64,000 nt of DNA from an uncultured Blautia sp. Its GTDB lineage: Bacteria; Bacillota; Clostridia; Lachnospirales; Lachnospiraceae. The stretch is taken from positions 55,394-119,393 of the forward strand of contig CATXEA010000006.1 in the NCBI GenBank assembly GCA_958367245.1. The letters run 5' to 3'. This document shows positions 25,806 through 34,113 of this stretch, piece after piece (positions within the stretch are counted from its first letter, which is position 1; each line of letters begins with the position of its first letter). Both the position numbers and the translations under genes were made by a program. Under the pieces are notes generated by a model that was not told where the DNA came from, ran no database searches, and saw nothing but the letters and a program-made list of their open reading frames with translations.

Positions 25806-27293
25806 TTATTTCGTACGAATTTTAATTGTTACAGGCATATTGGTATCTATCGCTCCTGTACAAATATGCATTCCCTCATCATCTGTATTCCATGTCACCG
25901 GCACATCATACCCCAAAATACTGACGTCCATAATCAGCCCGTGGAAAAGAGGCGCATACTTTTCTTTTGGAAGACCAAGAGACTTAATCGTTATTTTTCC
26001 GTTTTCAGGAAATTTCATAACAAAAGCATAAATACTGCTGCCTCTGGAAACAAATCGGAAATCCTCCTCTGTATACGGCGGTTCTTCGTTGTCGGAAAAG
26101 TGTCCCTCCGCAACATTGACGCTTCCTTCCCCACAGATTTTCCATGGCTTACTTCCGTAAATCGCCTCACCGTTCTTCCTCAGCCATTCTCCGATTTCCC
26201 GAAGAATTTCTTTATCTTTATCCGGAATACTTCCATCTCCTTTCGGACCGACGTTCAATAAAAGATTTCCGTTTTTGCTCACTGCCTCTATCAGAGTACA
26301 GATAATCTGTCGGGCATTTTTATAGTCAAGAGTATCCGTATAGCACCAGGAATTTTTGGCAATGGCAGTATCGGTCTGCCATACATAAGGCTTGGCGTGA
26401 GCAAGGGCACCTCTCTCTACCTCCACAATTCCGCTTCCAAATGCCATAGCGTCAAACTTATAGCAGATCATTACTTTTTTGCCCCACTGTACTCCTCTGT
26501 TATAATAATATGCTGTCATTTTTTTCAGCACCTCCTTAAAAGCATCGTGCTGAATCCACCAGTCAAAGTAGAGAAGAGACGGCTGATATTTGTCAATAAT
26601 CTCACAGGTTCGTAAAAGCCAGTCATTCAGATATTCCTGAGTAGGATAAGGATTACTCTGTAAATCGTGCTCATTTTCCGGCTCCGGCATTGCAGGCCAG
26701 TAGAAATCCCCTCTTTTCATAGGTTCTTTAATGTCGCTGTCAAATTCCTTTCCGTGGCTCATAAAAAACCAGTGTTCCGCTCTGTGTGAGGAAGTGCAAA
26801 ATACCATCCCTTCCTCCTCGACAGCCTCCTTTAATTCTCCCAGCAAGTCTCTGTGAGGTCCCATATCAAAGGCATTGTATTTCGAAATCTCACTTTTATA
26901 CATCTGAAAACCGTCATGATGCTCTGCCACCGGAAATACATATCCTGCCCCTGCTTCCTTAAATAAAACCGCCCACTCTTTCGGGTCAAACTTTTCCGCC
27001 TGAAACAGCGGGATAAAATCCTTATAGCCGAATTTCGTATGCTCTCCAAAGGTTTTCCTGTGGTATTCCCATTCTTCTTTTTCCTTGATATACATATTTC
27101 TGGAATACCATTCATTCGCATGAGCTGCAAGGCTGTAAAGTCCCCAGTGAATAAAGATTCCGAATTTCGCTTTTGGGAACCATTCCGGTACCTCCGCCTC
27201 AAAAAGAGAATCCCAGTCCGCATGGTATGGTCCCTGCTCCGCTACTCTGTCAATTTCTTCCAGATATTTCTTCTCCTGCTCTTTTGTTAACAT
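25806..27293 (-). CDS. GH29 alpha-L-fucosidase, cytoplasmic (495 aa)
   Basis: GH29 family marks: KFGIFIHWGLYSLAAHANEW near residue 43, AEHHDGFQMY, LLYFDWWIQHDA with the likely nucleophile Asp244, and GNLLLNVGPKGDG. There is no signal peptide. It overlaps the upstream GH42 gene by 7 nt and precedes the esterase, so fucose, galactose and acetyl removal are coupled. It differs clearly from the 436-residue GH29 of this island (longer N-terminus, insert around residues 180-220), suggesting different linkages. Confidence 0.93.
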   Translation of the reverse strand: MLTKEQEKKYLEEIDRVAEQGPYHADWDSLFEAEVPEWFPKAKFGIFIHWGLYSLAAHANEWYSRNMYIKEKEEWEYHRKTFGEHTKFGYKDFIPLFQAEKFDPKEWAVLFKEAGAGYVFPVAEHHDGFQMYKSEISKYNAFDMGPHRDLLGELKEAVEEEGMVFCTSSHRAEHWFFMSHGKEFDSDIKEPMKRGDFYWPAMPEPENEHDLQSNPYPTQEYLNDWLLRTCEIIDKYQPSLLYFDWWIQHDAFKEVLKKMTAYYYNRGVQWGKKVMICYKFDAMAFGSGIVEVERGALAHAKPYVWQTDTAIAKNSWCYTDTLDYKNARQIICTLIEAVSKNGNLLLNVGPKGDGSIPDKDKEILREIGEWLRKNGEAIYGSKPWKICGEGSVNVAEGHFSDNEEPPYTEEDFRFVSRGSSIYAFVMKFPENGKITIKSLGLPKEKYAPLFHGLIMDVSILGYDVPVTWNTDDEGMHICTGAIDTNMPVTIKIRTK

Positions 27294-29317
27294 GTCTCTT
27301 TCCTCCTGCTGTAAAAAATAGCAACATCCTTCGGCAGCAGAACAAATTCTTCTCCTGCTTTTTTCTCTATATCTGTAAGAAGCTCTGTACCATCTTCTTT
27401 CAAAGTTATGGTACGTGCTTCTGTACCGTGGTTTAAAAAGAACAGGAAGCTTCCGTTTTCGTTGCAGCGTTGTGTCACTTCCAGTTCTTCCTGAGGCTCT
27501 GCCAGCGGTTCCAGATTACACTGAACACATAAATCCTCTGCGAACTGTCTGTAAAATGCCTCACTGGAACGAGTTGCCACGTACCATGCCTTTCCCTTTC
27601 CAAAACAATTCTCTGTCAACACAGGAGAGCCTGCATAGAAGTCCTCCTGATATACGCTTCTGACTTCCGCCCCTTCCGGATGGCTGATGTCACAGAGAAG
27701 CTTCGCCGGATACTTTTCTCCCTTATAAATAAAATGATTTTCCATACCGTGGGGAAGGGCGTCGGATTCTTCCACCCAGATTCCCAGAATATCACGGAGT
27801 TTTCCCGGATATCCTCCTGTGATGACCAGATCATTTTCATCAACGATTCCGCTGAAAAATGTAGTCACAAAGATTCCTCCGTTCTGTACAAATGCTCTTA
27901 TTTTTTCATCGTGTCCTTCTTTCGTCATGTAGAGGACAGGAGCAATCACAAGCTTATATTGTTCCAGATTGTCCTCCGGTCCTATTATATCCACGGGGAT
28001 ATTCAGGGAATGAAGCGCCTGATAATAATGAAAGATCTCATCTTTGTACTTCAGCTCACAGCTTGGACCTGCAGAAAGTTCGATTCCCCACCAGTTTTCC
28101 CAGTCAAAGCAAATAGCTGCTTTTGCATTACATTTCGCGCCAAGAGTCAGATTTCCAATTTTATCCAGTTCTTCCCCCAACTGAGTCACTTCACGAAAAA
28201 CTCTGGTGTTTTCATTACCCACATGATCGATTACTGCGCCATGAAGCTTTTCGCAGGCTCCGATAGATCTGCGCATCTGAAAAAACATCACCGCGTCTGC
28301 TCCATGAGCAACTGCCTGATAACTCCAGAGCCGCATAATGCCCGGACGCTTCAGCGCATTGTAAGAAAGCCAGTTGGTAACACTGGGTGTCTGTTCCATG
28401 AGCACAAAGGGCTCTCCCCCTTTGATTCCCCGCATCAGATCATGGCTCATGGCAATCCGGGCAAACTTATCTTCGTTGGCAGGATAATTATCCCAGGAAA
28501 CAAAATCCATTTCCCTTGCCCATTTTTTATAATCCAGCGTTTTATAAAATCCCATCAAATTTGTGGTCACAGGAATCTCAGGAGTTATTTTTTTTATAGC
28601 GTCATATTCCCTTTTATAGCAGTTTTGAAGACTTTCTGAGTTAAATCTGCGATAGTCAATGGAAATCCCCTGAAATTGTGTTCGTTCATATTCAAAATGT
28701 TCGCTTAAGAGATTCGGAAGTACAATCTCGTCCCAATCATAAAAGGTATGTCCCCAGAATGAAGTATTCCACGCTCTGTTCAACTCTTCGATTGTTTTAT
28801 ATCTGTCCTTCAGCCAGACCCGGAAAGCTTTTTCACAGTTTTCACAATAGCATTCTCCGCCGAACTCATTGGAAATATGCCATGCTACAATGTTGTCATA
28901 ATCCTTATATCGCTCTGCTATTTTTTCTGCCAGACGAACCGAATATTTTCGGTATGTCGGACTGTTGGGGCAGGAATTGTGGCGTCCTCCGAATTTTCGT
29001 TTTCTTCCGTCAAATTCCGTTCTAAGAATATCCGGATATTTCTTTGCCATCCATGCAGGATGCGCTCCTGTAGAAGTTGCGAGGCAGACCTGTAAACCGT
29101 TTTCTTTCACAAGCTCCATAATTTTATCCAGCTTCTCGAAATGATACTCATTCTCAGACGGCTGCAGCGATGCCCAACTAAATACATTTAATGTCACAAT
29201 GTCAATGTGCGCTTTTTTTAAAAGACGCATATCCTCTGCCCAGATTTCCTCCGGCCACTGCTCAGGATTATAGTCGCCGCCATATACTATTTTTTTTACT
29301 TTGCTGCTGTATGTCAT
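27287..29317 (-). CDS. GH42 beta-galactosidase, cytoplasmic
   Basis: A 676-residue GH42 enzyme. GGDYNPEQWP occurs near the start, the acid/base is Glu151 (AWHISNEFGG), the zinc cysteine cluster is ECYCENC at 155-161, and the nucleophile is Glu308 (FVLMEQTPS). Domains follow the GH42 plan: TIM barrel, trimerisation domain, C-terminal beta domain. Start 29317 is preferred over 29329 because GGAGGAG lies just before it. It leads the GH42-GH29-esterase string downstream of the second importer, after an intervening hairpin. It would remove beta-galactose once fucose is gone. Confidence 0.94.
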   Translation of the reverse strand: MTYSSKVKKIVYGGDYNPEQWPEEIWAEDMRLLKKAHIDIVTLNVFSWASLQPSENEYHFEKLDKIMELVKENGLQVCLATSTGAHPAWMAKKYPDILRTEFDGRKRKFGGRHNSCPNSPTYRKYSVRLAEKIAERYKDYDNIVAWHISNEFGGECYCENCEKAFRVWLKDRYKTIEELNRAWNTSFWGHTFYDWDEIVLPNLLSEHFEYERTQFQGISIDYRRFNSESLQNCYKREYDAIKKITPEIPVTTNLMGFYKTLDYKKWAREMDFVSWDNYPANEDKFARIAMSHDLMRGIKGGEPFVLMEQTPSVTNWLSYNALKRPGIMRLWSYQAVAHGADAVMFFQMRRSIGACEKLHGAVIDHVGNENTRVFREVTQLGEELDKIGNLTLGAKCNAKAAICFDWENWWGIELSAGPSCELKYKDEIFHYYQALHSLNIPVDIIGPEDNLEQYKLVIAPVLYMTKEGHDEKIRAFVQNGGIFVTTFFSGIVDENDLVITGGYPGKLRDILGIWVEESDALPHGMENHFIYKGEKYPAKLLCDISHPEGAEVRSVYQEDFYAGSPVLTENCFGKGKAWYVATRSSEAFYRQFAEDLCVQCNLEPLAEPQEELEVTQRCNENGSFLFFLNHGTEARTITLKEDGTELLTDIEKKAGEEFVLLPKDVAIFYSRRKETC

Positions 29318-29345
29318 AAACTCCTCCATGAAATAAAATTCTGAG

Positions 29346-29377
29346 AAAAGACCCGGAAGCTGTCCCCCGGGTCTTTT
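29346..29377 (-). terminator. Hairpin terminator between second solute-binding protein and GH42
   Basis: Ten-bp stem AAAGACCCGG/CCGGGTCTTT (29347-29376) with T-residues following on both strands. It lies 40 nt after the binding-protein stop and about 30 nt before the GH42 start. Either the enzymes rely on read-through, or there is an unseen promoter in the short gap. Confidence 0.75.
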
Positions 29378-29418
29378 TGTTTCATACTCTGCGCTGCGTA
29401 CTTCGTTTCCGCCAGCTA

Positions 29419-31266
29419 TTATTCTGCTGCTTCCTCTGTTTCAGCTTCTGTTGTCTCTTCTGATGCAGTTGTGTCAGGATAGTCCTTTGCAGACTGAAGA
29501 CCTGCTGCTTTCTGATCTTTCGCATTCTGCATATCGACTGCCAGAACATCCTCATATCCAAGACCTACTGCTGTTTCCTGCATATCTTTGAGAATGCTGT
29601 TAAACTCATCCTCATCTGCAGCAAAGATCATTTTCCATGTATTATCAACAACAGTTGCTTTACACTGGCTTCTGATTGTTGTGATGTTGGATTCTTCTGT
29701 AGGCGCCGTGTATCCTGAACCCGGAGCAACCATGAGCAAATTGTTATTTTCAACATATTCCATTGTTGTCTGTGCCCCCATATGCTCGCGCCAGTCTTCA
29801 TCAAGAGTTGTTTTATTATTCTCAATTGTTGTTTCCCAGAGGTTGTAGTCATATGGCTCGCCAATTGACTCGTCAGTATCTCCAAGGTTAATAGGTTTAA
29901 AATTCAGTGTAGAGATACCGTCCTTCCAGTTACCGCCGCCATATTCTTCCGGTACAGGTTCCTCATTATTCGGGAGAGCCTTTCTACCATATTCTGTCAG
30001 TTCTGCTTTTCCGTCTTCGTTAATATCCCAGGTCAGACCCTTAATACCTGCTGCGCCGCTGGACTGTCCATTAATCTGTACACCCTCCGGAGAATAAAGC
30101 CAGTCGATGAAATCTGCCATTCTCTGCGGATCCTCTGCAGTACTTCCGATGGCAATGACTCTCTGAGCATTTCCTTCCGGGCAGTTACCATAGGAAAAAA
30201 TCCGCATATCTTCTACCGGTGCAAACATATACCCCTTACCTTCGGCTTTTCTCTCAACTGTATTGTACATATTCTGTGCCAGCCATGGCCACGGGCAGTA
30301 CAGAATTTTTCCGTTCGCGTATTTTGAAGAAAGAGTATCATAGTTCTGTGATGTGGAATCCGGGTCAACCAGACCTCTCTGGTTGGCTTCATACAGGAAT
30401 TTCACAACTTCAATGTAAATGGAATCACTGTCAATAATACTCTGATAATCGGAAGCATCCGCTTTTGCCAGAACAAATCCGATTTCGTCATAACCATACA
30501 TACATGCAAGCTGCTTTGCATTATTCATCATATTAGCATCCCAGTCCTTGAAAAGAGAGATTGCGTAAATGTCATCTGCCCCTTCCAGCTCACGGGCCTT
30601 TGCCTGCATCTGCTCCAGAACATCGAGGAAGTCATCCATGTTTTTCATTTCCGGATATCCAAGCTCCGCATAATAATCCCAGCGGATATATGGACCGAAA
30701 GTCGGCTCCAGTCCCTCGCTTGCTCCAGTTGCAGGTTCAGAGGATACAGAGTTCGGGAATACATACATTCCCTCTTTATCTGTCAGCATTGCGTTTGTCT
30801 TTTCAATGGCAACACCGTACTTCTCAACAATGTCTTTCCCTTCCATAAGGTCGGTGCAGTCCATGATCAGTTCAGAATCTACCAAATCTCCTGCTTTACC
30901 GTTGTTTGTATCAATCAGTACAAGGTCGCCCAGCTCTCCTGCTGCAGAACGTGTCTGATACAGAGTTTGTCCGCCTCCGGCTACATTCGGTGCAATGAGA
31001 TTGAGCTCCATATTGAATTTATCTTTTACAATCTTTGCAAACCAACCGCTCTGGATACCCTGGTAATTCGCAAACTCATCGTAAACGTCAACGGTGATAA
31101 ACTCATCATAACCACTCTCATTTTCGGAAGCATCCGCACTTTCTGTCCCCTCCGCCTTTGCTTCTGTCTTTGCTTCCTCCTTTTTTTCTTCACTGCTTCC
31201 GCAACCTGTAAGCATGGAAGCCGCCATTGCTGTGCATAATAAAATGCTTACTGCTTTCTTACTCAT
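29419..31266 (-). CDS. Large extracellular solute-binding lipoprotein (LplA type)
   Basis: A 615-residue binding protein with lipobox MLTGCGSS, then a charged Glu/Lys/Ala-rich linker to about residue 55 that spaces the domain from the membrane. The long size and paired LplB/YtcP-type permeases mark the LplA class, which binds larger oligosaccharides. The C-terminus is a low-complexity Glu/Thr/Ala tail. The gene follows both permease genes, as is common for this class, and precedes the cytoplasmic glycosidases. The ligand is plausibly a xyloglucan oligosaccharide. Confidence 0.93.
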   Translation of the reverse strand: MSKKAVSILLCTAMAASMLTGCGSSEEKKEEAKTEAKAEGTESADASENESGYDEFITVDVYDEFANYQGIQSGWFAKIVKDKFNMELNLIAPNVAGGGQTLYQTRSAAGELGDLVLIDTNNGKAGDLVDSELIMDCTDLMEGKDIVEKYGVAIEKTNAMLTDKEGMYVFPNSVSSEPATGASEGLEPTFGPYIRWDYYAELGYPEMKNMDDFLDVLEQMQAKARELEGADDIYAISLFKDWDANMMNNAKQLACMYGYDEIGFVLAKADASDYQSIIDSDSIYIEVVKFLYEANQRGLVDPDSTSQNYDTLSSKYANGKILYCPWPWLAQNMYNTVERKAEGKGYMFAPVEDMRIFSYGNCPEGNAQRVIAIGSTAEDPQRMADFIDWLYSPEGVQINGQSSGAAGIKGLTWDINEDGKAELTEYGRKALPNNEEPVPEEYGGGNWKDGISTLNFKPINLGDTDESIGEPYDYNLWETTIENNKTTLDEDWREHMGAQTTMEYVENNNLLMVAPGSGYTAPTEESNITTIRSQCKATVVDNTWKMIFAADEDEFNSILKDMQETAVGLGYEDVLAVDMQNAKDQKAAGLQSAKDYPDTTASEETTEAETEEAAE

Positions 31267-31311
31267 AATTTTTCTCCTTTTATTTAGTTATGTAGTACAC
31301 TTTTTTGTTTA

Positions 31312-32220
31312 TCAGCCCTTTACAGAACCAATCATAATACCTTTTACAAAGAATCTCTGGAACATCGGATAGATGCACAAAATTGGAAGTACAACGATTA
31401 CAGACACTGTCATACGAATGGAAGTTCCCGTCTGCTGCGTCGCAAGTACGGCTCCGCTCAAAGCAGCAGTTCCACTGTTCTTAACCATTGCGGCAAGGGA
31501 GCTTGCCTGATTTATGTAAGTATACAACAGATACTGCAAAGAGTACAATTTCTGATCTGTAATATATATCAGCGTATCCTGATAGTTGTTCCACTGATTT
31601 ACAGCAGAGAAAATTGCAACTGTGGCAAGAATCGGTGTACAGGTGGGCAGGATAATTTTGTAAAAAATCTTAAAAATTCCTGCTCCGTCAATCTCTGCCG
31701 CTTCCTGTAAAGCTTTGGGAAGAGATTCCACATAGGTTTTTACAAGAATAATATTGAAAGGCTGTACAATAGCCGGAATTACATATACCCAGAAGGTATT
31801 TGTCAGATGCAGGTTTTTCATTGTGATAAACATTGGAATCAGCCCTGCATTAAAGTACATTGTGATTACCACAATACGATACCAGAGTTTTCTCTTCCAC
31901 ATTTTTTCCTGTGTAAACATAAATCCAAGAAAAGCAGAAGCAAGTACAGTACCAACTGTTCCGATCACTGTTTTTGCAATGGATACCAGAGCGGCTGTTC
32001 CAAGTCCTTTAATTTCCATCAGCGCTGCATAATTGTTAAAGTGAACACCCTGAGGCACAAAATTAATTGCACCTGAAGCGCTTAAATCATTTGCACTGAT
32101 CGTGTTAATTACCATATAATAGAAAGGATAAATGCAGATCAGCGTAAAAATTCCGAATAAGGTATAGTTTATCACATTAAAGATTCTGTCTCCTTTAGAT
32201 ACCTTTTTCTGTTTCATCAT
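31312..32220 (-). CDS. Carbohydrate ABC permease, YtcP/LplC type
   Basis: A 302-residue permease with six membrane helices, the EAA loop KALQEAAEIDGAGIFKIFYK near residue 180, and the C-terminal KGIMIGSVKG typical of LplC/YtcP proteins. It pairs with the permease encoded 12 nt upstream and the lipoprotein encoded downstream. No ATPase is encoded nearby. Confidence 0.93.
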   Translation of the reverse strand: MMKQKKVSKGDRIFNVINYTLFGIFTLICIYPFYYMVINTISANDLSASGAINFVPQGVHFNNYAALMEIKGLGTAALVSIAKTVIGTVGTVLASAFLGFMFTQEKMWKRKLWYRIVVITMYFNAGLIPMFITMKNLHLTNTFWVYVIPAIVQPFNIILVKTYVESLPKALQEAAEIDGAGIFKIFYKIILPTCTPILATVAIFSAVNQWNNYQDTLIYITDQKLYSLQYLLYTYINQASSLAAMVKNSGTAALSGAVLATQQTGTSIRMTVSVIVVLPILCIYPMFQRFFVKGIMIGSVKG

Positions 32221-32232
32221 TTTCCCCTTTCT

Positions 32233-33180
32233 TTAAATAATTGATTCTCCACGCGTCTTTTTGGATACCAGGTTGACAATCGTAAGTAATGCCACGCTGA
32301 CAATACTCTTCATCATACTGATTGCCGTTGCCAGCGAGTAACTGCTTCCCGTCATACCAATGTTATAAACGTAAAGATCCAGTACCTGAATATGCTCTTT
32401 GTTAAATGAATTCTGAAATACGAAATACTGATCCATTCCATTATTAAGGAAGTTTGAAATTGCAAGCATCAGCATAATAAAGAAAGTCGGCATTAATGCA
32501 GGTAACGTAATATTTTTTATAAGCTGGAAACGATTTGCACCGTCAATGCTCGCTGCTTCATAAAGTTCCTGGTCAATACTTGCAATGGATGCCAGATACA
32601 TAATTGCTCCCCATCCAAGGCCTTTCCAGGTGTTCCATAAAAGCATCCACAAATAGGTATGAGAATCGCTGTCAAGAAATTTCAGCGGCTCTGTGATAAC
32701 TCCGATATTCTGAAGAATCGTATTCACCATACCATTGGAAGAAAATAAACTGAATGCTACGGAATATACCAGTACCCAGCTAATGAAGTTCGGCAGTGTA
32801 GTAAATGTCTGTACAAAGGTTTTAAACCATTTGCATTTAATTTCATTAAGGAAAATCGCAAATCCAACCGGAAGGATCGATGTTGCAATTCCCAGCAAAC
32901 TCATGGCGAATGTATTCTTCATAACCTGAATCAACTGTGTCACCTGAGTTTTGTTTGTAAAAAGCATCTTAAACCACTGAAGTCCTACGAAATCGCAGTT
33001 TGCAAGACTTCTTGGCGGCTTGTAATCAAAGAAGGAATAAATCCATCCATGTAGCGGAAAGTATGAAAACAGAAATACCAATATCAGAAAAGGTAAAATC
33101 CAGAGAAAATATTTAATTCCCCTTTTGTCCTTCATCCTTTCAGACGAGATGCTCTTTGCGGCAGTTTTATTTTTTTTCAT
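32233..33180 (-). CDS. Carbohydrate ABC permease, LplB/YteP type
   Basis: A 315-residue permease. The N-terminal segment leads to a first helix FLWILPFLILVFLFSYFP with GWIYSFFDYKP after it (LplB signature), and the EAA loop QELYEAASIDGANRFQLIK lies near residue 210. It is the first gene of the second importer unit; the divergent gene is a YesL-type membrane protein, a common neighbour of LplB systems. Confidence 0.93.
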   Translation of the reverse strand: MKKNKTAAKSISSERMKDKRGIKYFLWILPFLILVFLFSYFPLHGWIYSFFDYKPPRSLANCDFVGLQWFKMLFTNKTQVTQLIQVMKNTFAMSLLGIATSILPVGFAIFLNEIKCKWFKTFVQTFTTLPNFISWVLVYSVAFSLFSSNGMVNTILQNIGVITEPLKFLDSDSHTYLWMLLWNTWKGLGWGAIMYLASIASIDQELYEAASIDGANRFQLIKNITLPALMPTFFIMLMLAISNFLNNGMDQYFVFQNSFNKEHIQVLDLYVYNIGMTGSSYSLATAISMMKSIVSVALLTIVNLVSKKTRGESII

Positions 33181-33245
33181 CTCCCTGACCTCCTAATCTT
33201 TTTTACTGCTCCTGCAGTTTTCGCTCAACTGCGTAATCTCTTGTC

Positions 33246-33307
33246 TGGAAATATCCTATCATTCTGCCTGTCAAATAAATACCCGAAAAATTCATGCTTA
33301 TTTCATG
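33246..33307 (-). promoter_or_regulatory. Second importer promoter region with 11-bp-phased CATGAA repeats
   Basis: A minus-strand TTGACA (33269-33274) is followed by only weak -10 candidates around 33246-33255. Upstream, the hexamer CATGAA occurs at 33291-33296 and 33302-33307, one helical turn apart (11 bp), about 55-70 bp upstream of the expected start point. This is consistent with an AraC-type activator site. Confidence 0.45.
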
Positions 33308-33367
33308 AGAAAATTAGATTTTTTTTATATTCCCGGCAGAATCTCTATTTTTTCCGGTAATTTGTTG

Positions 33368-33379
33368 CGAAAAATTTCG
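33368..33379. promoter_or_regulatory. Short inverted repeat upstream of the YesL-GH94 unit
   Basis: CGAAA-AA-TTTCG lies about 80 bp upstream of the yesL-like start, with a TATATA -10-like box some 20 bp further on (around 33400). It is a possible operator for the divergent promoters. The rest of the 33181-33459 gap is AT-rich with no other clear element. Confidence 0.35.
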
Positions 33380-33459
33380 GTAGTTATTTCTTTTTTTCCT
33401 ATATATGATGTGAATAACAAAACACAAAGCAGTAATTTTTTTATTGGAGGGATTTTTAA

Positions 33460-34080
33460 ATGAGAACGAAAATGATGAATCCGGTGCTTGATTTTATCAA
33501 CACTCTGTGTAATTTTACGGTTTTGAACCTTGTATTTCTGATTACCTGTCTTCCGGTGGTAACCATCGGGACTGCTCTGTCTTCTTTATATTATGTAACA
33601 CTCAGAGAAGCACGAGGCGAATATGGTTATCTGGTTCGTACCTATCTAAAAGAATTTAAGTCTAACCTGAAATCCGGAACAGGCGCTTTCCTGCTCCTCT
33701 TCATTGCAGGAGCCGCAATTTTGTTCGGACTTTCCTTCTGGTACTTTCTTGGAACTACGTTCTCCGCAGTAGTTCTGGGACTCCTGTTCATCGGAAGTCT
33801 TCTGTGGTTCTTTACGTTCAGCTATACATTTCCGCTGATCGGACGTTTTGAAAATACAGTAAAGCAGACACTCAAAAATGCCTTTTCTATCGCTATGTGC
33901 AATATGAAATCGACTCTTCTGCTTCTGCTCACTGATGCTTTATTCTTTTTTTTCTGCCTGTATTTTGCACCAATGAAACTCCTCATGGTTCTTTTCGGCT
34001 TTGCATTTCTTGCATATTGCCAGTCCTTTATCCTGAATAAGGTTTTCGAGCCTTATGAAAAACAGGCATTACAGAATTAA
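33460..34080 (+). CDS. YesL-family (DUF624) membrane protein
   Basis: A 206-residue protein with about five membrane helices and the family's N-terminal pattern MNPVLDFINTLCNFTVLNLVFLI-like start and LPVVTIGTALSSLYYV. YesL proteins sit beside LplA/B/C importers and YesM/N systems in many Firmicutes; their biochemical role is unknown. GGAGGG precedes the ATG. Here it precedes the GH94 phosphorylase gene by 33 nt and diverges from the second importer, so it is probably an accessory of that transport system. Confidence 0.88.
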   Translation: MRTKMMNPVLDFINTLCNFTVLNLVFLITCLPVVTIGTALSSLYYVTLREARGEYGYLVRTYLKEFKSNLKSGTGAFLLLFIAGAAILFGLSFWYFLGTTFSAVVLGLLFIGSLLWFFTFSYTFPLIGRFENTVKQTLKNAFSIAMCNMKSTLLLLLTDALFFFFCLYFAPMKLLMVLFGFAFLAYCQSFILNKVFEPYEKQALQN

Positions 34081-34113
34081 TCTTACGTTATTATTTTTTG
34101 GAGGATATAATAT

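Noticed and set aside
6794..29317. Mucin or milk-oligosaccharide utilisation as the main role of the island
   Set aside because: GH29 and GH42 would fit, but GH31 alpha-xylosidase signatures and a cellobiose phosphorylase do not, and no GH112, GH20 or lacto-N-biosidase is present. Kept only as an alternative.
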